From assembly GCA_031258055.1 (NCBI GenBank), contig JAIRNM010000419.1, positions 1 to 9,996 on the forward strand: a DNA stretch of 9,996 bases. The letters run 5' to 3'. Below the pieces are notes generated by a model. That model was not told the DNA's origin. It was given only the letters and a program-made list of their open reading frames with translations, and did not search any database. Origin of the DNA: Bifidobacteriaceae bacterium. GTDB taxonomy: Bacteria; Actinomycetota; Actinomycetes; Actinomycetales; WQXJ01. Made by a program: the position numbers and the translations under genes. Shown here piece by piece: positions 6,719 to 9,996 of this stretch (positions are counted from its first letter, which is position 1; each line of letters opens with the position of its first letter).

Positions 6719-8119
6719 ATGGCTCGTCCGCGCCCGCTGTCGGGATTCCCGGAATGGCTTCCAGCCGGTCGGGCGGTTGAACGCCATATCACCAGCCAGT
6801 TGGCTCGGGTCTTCGAGTCGCATGGTTTTAGCGAGATTGAGACGCGGGCAGTCGAACCGCTGGGCGATCTTCTGCGCAAAGGAGAAACTTCCAAAGAGGT
6901 TTATGTCTTGCGCCGTCTGCAGGAGGCTGATCGCACCGGTTACGACGCGAAGACATTGGGCCTGCATTTTGATTTGACCGTGCCGTTGGCCCGCTATGTC
7001 CTTGAACACGCCGGTTGGTTGGATTTTCCCTTCAAGCGTTACCAGATTCAGAAGGTTTGGCGGGGGGAACGTCCCCAGGAAGGCCGTTTCCGAGAGTTCG
7101 TCCAGGCTGATTTGGACGTGATTGGATTGGGCGAGCTGCCTTTCCATTTCGAGGTTGAGCTGCCGCTGATTATGGCTGAAGCTTTAGGTGAATTGGGGAT
7201 TGGCGCTTTCCGCGTCTTGGTCAATAACCGCAAACTGGCCGAGGGCATTTACCGCTCCCTGGGCCTTGAAGCCGAAGGCCAAATCGAAGCGGTGCTGCGG
7301 TGGATCGACAAACTGGACAAGATTGGCCCGGCCGCTGTTGCTGAGGGTCTTGTTTCGGAGTCTTTGACCATGGATCAAGCCCAGGTCTGCTTAGACTTGG
7401 CCGCCATTTCCGGGGCCGATGCCGACGTCATAACCGATCAAGTCACCGCCCTGGCCGCGGTGGCCGGGCGGGTCGCTGGCCGGACCGAGGGCGGGGCGGC
7501 GGCGCTGCTTGATGAGGGACTGGCGGAGTTGACAGCGCTCTTGGAAACGGGCGCGCGCCGACTCCCAGGTTCGCTAATCGCGGACCTAAAAATTGCCCGT
7601 GGGCTGGACTATTACACGGGCTCTGTCTATGAGACGGTTTGGCTGGGCGAGGAATCCTTGGGTTCGGTTTGTTCCGGTGGCCGTTACGATTCGCTTGCTG
7701 CTGAAGGGTCGAGGACCTACCCTGGCGTGGGACTGTCGATCGGGGTATCGCGGCTGGTCAGCCGGGTGCTAGCGCAAAAGCTGCTCGAACCTTCGCGCCT
7801 TTCGCCGGCAGCGGTGGTGGTGGCCGTAGCGGATGAGGGTGAGCGGACGGCATCGGACATGGTGGCGGGAAGACTGCGGGCGCGGGGGATCGCGGCTGAG
7901 GTCGCGCCGGTGGCGGCACGGTTCGGCAAACAGATCAAGTACGCCGACCAACGCGGTATTCCCTTCGTCTGGTTCCCGGGCGCCGGGATGGACGGCGGCG
8001 ACCAAGTCAAAGACATCCGGTCGGGCGAACAGGTGGACGCCACCGCCCAGACCTGGGAACCGCCAGTGGCGGACCGAGCGGTCACCTTCGCGCCGGGGCC
8101 GGTGGACTTAGACAGCTAA
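6719..8119 (+). CDS. hisS: Histidyl-tRNA synthetase
   Basis: Class IIa cytosolic enzyme that attaches histidine to tRNA-His using ATP. The 466 residues are longer than E. coli HisRS but resemble the actinobacterial form beginning with [10 protein letters not shown]. Visible elements: motif 2 with [22 protein letters not shown] (about 106-127), whose Arg contacts ATP; the HisRS-specific histidine-A signature [13 protein letters not shown] (293-305); [11 protein letters not shown] (317-327), the histidine-binding region; and motif 3 [16 protein letters not shown] (336-351). The C-terminal anticodon-binding domain covers about 363-450 with [16 protein letters not shown] and [12 protein letters not shown]. 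All expected catalytic motifs are intact. The ATG is the only well-placed start. aspS follows after 22 bases, suggesting an operon. The MBL-fold hydrolase gene found between ppiB and hisS in Mycobacterium is not present here. Confidence 0.98.
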   Translation: MARPRPLSGFPEWLPAGRAVERHITSQLARVFESHGFSEIETRAVEPLGDLLRKGETSKEVYVLRRLQEADRTGYDAKTLGLHFDLTVPLARYVLEHAGWLDFPFKRYQIQKVWRGERPQEGRFREFVQADLDVIGLGELPFHFEVELPLIMAEALGELGIGAFRVLVNNRKLAEGIYRSLGLEAEGQIEAVLRWIDKLDKIGPAAVAEGLVSESLTMDQAQVCLDLAAISGADADVITDQVTALAAVAGRVAGRTEGGAAALLDEGLAELTALLETGARRLPGSLIADLKIARGLDYYTGSVYETVWLGEESLGSVCSGGRYDSLAAEGSRTYPGVGLSIGVSRLVSRVLAQKLLEPSRLSPAAVVVAVADEGERTASDMVAGRLRARGIAAEVAPVAARFGKQIKYADQRGIPFVWFPGAGMDGGDQVKDIRSGEQVDATAQTWEPPVADRAVTFAPGPVDLDS

Positions 8120-8128
8120 AGCGCGGAC

Positions 8129-8134
8129 TAGGAT
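8129..8134 (+). promoter_or_regulatory. TAGGAT before aspS: -10-like hexamer or Shine-Dalgarno
   Basis: TAGGAT lies in the 22-base hisS-aspS gap and ends 7 bases before the aspS GTG at 8142. It contains AGGA, a workable ribosome binding site for an operon mRNA. It is also a good TANNNT -10 whose start point would fall on the GTG, so a second, leaderless aspS transcript is possible. Confidence 0.4.
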
Positions 8135-8141
8135 TTCTGCC

Positions 8142-8390
8142 GTGCTACGTACTGCCGACTGCGGCTCTTTGGGACTTGAGGAAATCGGGCAAACTGTCAC
8201 GCTGGCGGGCTGGGTGGCTTCGCGCCGCGACCTCGGTGGGGTGGCGTTCATCCACTTGCGGGACGCCTCCGGCGTGGTCCAGGTGGTGATCTACGATGAG
8301 GCGACGGCGCATGAACTGCGCTCGGAATACGTCCTGCGGGTGCGTGGACAAGTTCGCCGTCGGCCGGACGGAAACGACATCTGGAGTTAG
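8142..8390 (+). pseudogene. aspS: Aspartyl-tRNA synthetase, N-terminal piece of a frame-broken aspS
   Basis: This frame encodes the first 79 authentic AspRS residues, most of the OB-fold anticodon-binding domain: [30 protein letters not shown] and [14 protein letters not shown] are clear AspRS sequence. It then runs into three unrelated codons and a TAG at 8388-8390. The missing continuation, [20 protein letters not shown], is encoded at 8381 onward in the -1 frame. Inserting one base between 8379 and 8381 restores a single open frame of about 584 residues ending at 9895, the normal length for bacterial AspRS. I see no slippery heptamer at the junction. Start GTG 8142 is supported by AGGA 8 bases upstream and by homology at the N-terminus. 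Since AspRS is essential, a sequencing or assembly error is the simplest explanation; a genuine mutation is possible only if another aspS exists. Confidence 0.9.
8376..8381 (+). other. Frameshift site in aspS (apparent one-base deletion)
   Basis: AspRS homology switches from the frame of 8142 to the frame of 8381 exactly here (GAC, then AT, then CTG GAG TTA). Related actinobacterial proteins read G-N-x-N-x-E/L-x-A-T-G at this point, so the lost base most likely belonged to an Asn codon (AAT or AAC) at 8379-8380. The frame is otherwise uninterrupted on both sides. Confidence 0.85.
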
Positions 8391-8410
8391 CGACCGGACT
8401 TATTGAGGTC

Positions 8411-9895
8411 GTGGCTGAGGACGTGCTGGTCCTCAACCCGGCCAAGGCGCTGCCCTTCCCGATCTCCGACCGGATTGAAGTGGGTGAGGAGATTCGGCTC
8501 CGCTACCGCTACTTGGACCTGCGCCGGTCCCGCCCAGCGGCGGCCTTGCGGCTGCGTTCCGAAGTCAACCGGGTCACCCGCGAGGTGTTGGACGAACGCG
8601 GTTTCGTGGAAATTGAGACACCGACGCTGACGCGGTCCACCCCGGAAGGGGCGCGCGACTTCCTGGTCCCGGCCCGGCTGGCGCCGGGCAAATGGTACGC
8701 CCTGCCACAGTCGCCGCAGTTATTCAAGCAACTCCTGATGGTCGCGGGCATGGAGCGGTATTACCAGATCGCGCGCTGTTACCGCGATGAGGACTTCCGG
8801 GCCGACCGGCAACCTGAATTCACCCAGCTAGACGTCGAGATGTCGTTCGTCGACCAAGGGGACGTGATCGAGTTGGCGGAGGCGGTCTTGCGCGCCATCT
8901 GGCGGCTGATCGGCTATGAGATCGGACCGATTGAACGGCTGACCTACGCGGAGGCGATGCGCCGCTTCGGCTCCGACAAACCCGACTTACGTTACGGCCT
9001 GGAACTGGTCGAACTAGCTTCATTCTTCGCCGAGACGCCTTTTCGGGTGTTTCAGGCTCCGTATGTGGGGGCTTTGGTCATGCCAGGGGGGGCGTCGCAG
9101 TCGCGGCGAACCCTCGACGCCTGGCAGGAATGGGCTAAACAGCGCGGCGCCCGCGGCTTGGCTTATGTGACGGTGGGCGAATCGGGTGAACTGGGCGGCC
9201 CGGTCGCCAAGAATCTGTCTGACAGTGAGCGGGCTGGACTGGCCGCGGCGGTTGGCGCCGCGCCGGGGGACTGTGTCTTCTTCGCCGCCGGTGTGCCTGG
9301 GCCGTCTCGCGCATTGTTGGCAGCGGCGCGGGCAGAGATCGCCCAGCGGCTCGGTTTGGTCCATGAGGGCGAATGGTCGTTTGTTTGGGTAGTGGACGCG
9401 CCCTTGTTCAAACCGGCTGGTCAGGATGACGACGTCGCCGTCGGTGCGGGCAAATGGACGGCTGTGCACCACGCCTTTACCTCACCCACGCCTGATTGGG
9501 TGGACCGTTTCGAGGAGGACCCCGGCGCCGCTCTCGCCTACGCCTATGACATCGTGTGCAATGGCAACGAGATCGGCGGCGGCTCAATCCGGATTCACCG
9601 CGCTGACGTACAGCGCCGGGTCTTCCAGGTGATGGGCATCTCGGAAGCCGAAGCGCAGGAGAAGTTCGGCTTCCTGCTCGACGCGTTCCAATACGGCGCT
9701 CCGCCCCACGGCGGGATCGCTATGGGCTGGGACCGGATCGTGGCCCTCTTGGCCGGAGCCGAATCAATCCGCGAAGTCATCGCTTTCCCCAAGTCCGGTG
9801 GCGGGCTGGACCCCCTGACTGGCGCCCCGGCGGCCATCACGCCCGCGCAGCGGCGCGAAGCCGGCGTTGACGCCCGCACTAAGCCGGGAACGTGA
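8411..9895 (+). CDS. aspS: Aspartyl-tRNA synthetase, catalytic part (downstream of the frameshift)
   Basis: Encodes residues equivalent to 91-584 of AspRS (homology itself starts at 8381). AspRS is a class IIb enzyme charging tRNA-Asp with aspartate. Present are motif 1 region [14 protein letters not shown], the amino-acid binding segment [13 protein letters not shown], and motif 2 [18 protein letters not shown] with its ATP-contacting Arg. The bacterial GAD insertion domain follows (roughly protein residues 200-330 of this piece), then HHAFTSP, the [13 protein letters not shown] segment and motif 3 [16 protein letters not shown]. The C-terminus [19 protein letters not shown] is typical for actinobacteria. 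GTG 8411 is the first possible in-frame start after the TAG at 8388-8390, but its upstream GAGG is only 3 bases away, so restart translation would be poor, and a protein starting here lacks most of the anticodon-binding domain. I regard it as one gene with the 8142-8390 piece. Confidence 0.93.
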   Translation: MAEDVLVLNPAKALPFPISDRIEVGEEIRLRYRYLDLRRSRPAAALRLRSEVNRVTREVLDERGFVEIETPTLTRSTPEGARDFLVPARLAPGKWYALPQSPQLFKQLLMVAGMERYYQIARCYRDEDFRADRQPEFTQLDVEMSFVDQGDVIELAEAVLRAIWRLIGYEIGPIERLTYAEAMRRFGSDKPDLRYGLELVELASFFAETPFRVFQAPYVGALVMPGGASQSRRTLDAWQEWAKQRGARGLAYVTVGESGELGGPVAKNLSDSERAGLAAAVGAAPGDCVFFAAGVPGPSRALLAAARAEIAQRLGLVHEGEWSFVWVVDAPLFKPAGQDDDVAVGAGKWTAVHHAFTSPTPDWVDRFEEDPGAALAYAYDIVCNGNEIGGGSIRIHRADVQRRVFQVMGISEAEAQEKFGFLLDAFQYGAPPHGGIAMGWDRIVALLAGAESIREVIAFPKSGGGLDPLTGAPAAITPAQRREAGVDARTKPGT

Positions 9896-9933
9896 GCCAC
9901 GGGGACGGGCGTGGGGGCGCACTCGTGAGCCAC
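9891..9933 (+). repeat. 10-bp direct repeat CGTGAGCCAC at the aspS stop and 33 bp downstream
   Basis: CGTGAGCCAC occurs at 9891-9900, covering the aspS TGA, and again identically at 9924-9933. The 33-base offset is a multiple of three. Short and possibly chance in GC-rich DNA. Confidence 0.6.
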
Positions 9934-9946
9934 CAAGCCCGTCCCC
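9901..9946 (+). terminator. 10-bp perfect inverted repeat after aspS
   Basis: GGGGACGGGC (9901-9910) is the exact reverse complement of GCCCGTCCCC (9937-9946), separated by 26 bases, starting 6 bases after the aspS stop. It would form a very stable stem in RNA and could end the hisS-aspS transcript or protect its 3' end. No T-run follows, so it is not a classical Rho-independent terminator; many actinobacterial terminators lack one. Confidence 0.45.
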
Positions 9947-9957
9947 CGGGCGCACCC

Positions 9958-9973
9958 CCGGCGCACGCGCCGG
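9958..9973 (+). repeat. 7-bp inverted repeat CCGGCGC/GCGCCGG near the window end
   Basis: CCGGCGC (9958-9964) and GCGCCGG (9967-9973) are perfect reverse complements around AC, folding as a 6-bp stem with a CACG tetraloop. It is 11 bases beyond the larger aspS hairpin and may be a second part of the same terminator-like structure. Confidence 0.5.
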
Positions 9974-9996
9974 TTAGTGCGAAATGCCCCGTCGCT

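Noticed and set aside
8369..8382. Programmed -1 ribosomal frameshift in aspS
   Set aside because: The bases GGAAACGACATCTG contain no X-XXY-YYZ slippery heptamer and aspS is not known to use frameshifting; a missing base is simpler.
9020..9472. 150-residue open frame on the - strand within aspS
   Set aside because: Antisense of the AspRS GAD/catalytic region, with no family resemblance.

Overview
This is a chromosomal housekeeping region from a high-GC Gram-positive bacterium (Actinobacteria/Actinomycetota). The evidence is the GC-rich DNA, the GTG starts, the distinctly actinobacterial Rel, HisRS and AspRS sequences, and a gene order that follows the actinobacterial secD-secF-apt-rel // ppi // hisS arrangement known from Mycobacterium. 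I cannot place it more finely than the phylum or class. I see no mobile element, phage, CRISPR array, tRNA or rRNA.

Layout, left to right. (1) The 3' end of secF (protein export), then apt (adenine phosphoribosyltransferase), then an unrecognised 66-residue protein with two predicted membrane segments, all on the + strand. (2) A structured 192-base gap leads into rel, the bifunctional (p)ppGpp synthetase/hydrolase, also on the + strand. (3) Convergent to rel, on the - strand, is a two-gene unit: a membrane-anchored cyclophilin-type prolyl isomerase, whose stop overlaps (GTGA) the start of a large DUF349 protein with a 200-residue Pro/Ala-rich head. (4) Divergent from that unit, on the + strand, are hisS and, 22 bases later, aspS. 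The aspS reading frame is broken by what looks like one missing base near codon 80. (5) The last 100 bases are very GC-rich and full of inverted and direct repeats, probably the start of an intergenic or terminator region.

Functionally the window joins protein export, purine salvage, stringent response and tRNA charging. HisRS and AspRS set the level of uncharged tRNA that Rel senses through the ribosome, and Apt uses PRPP, which links to purine and (p)ppGpp metabolism. I found no convincing new multi-gene system. The points most worth following are the aspS frameshift, a recurring -10-like hexamer placed 6-7 bases before the starts of rel, hisS and aspS (possible leaderless transcripts), an operator-like repeat cluster at the rel promoter, the orphan 66-aa membrane protein between apt and rel, and the coupled cyclophilin/DUF349 pair.
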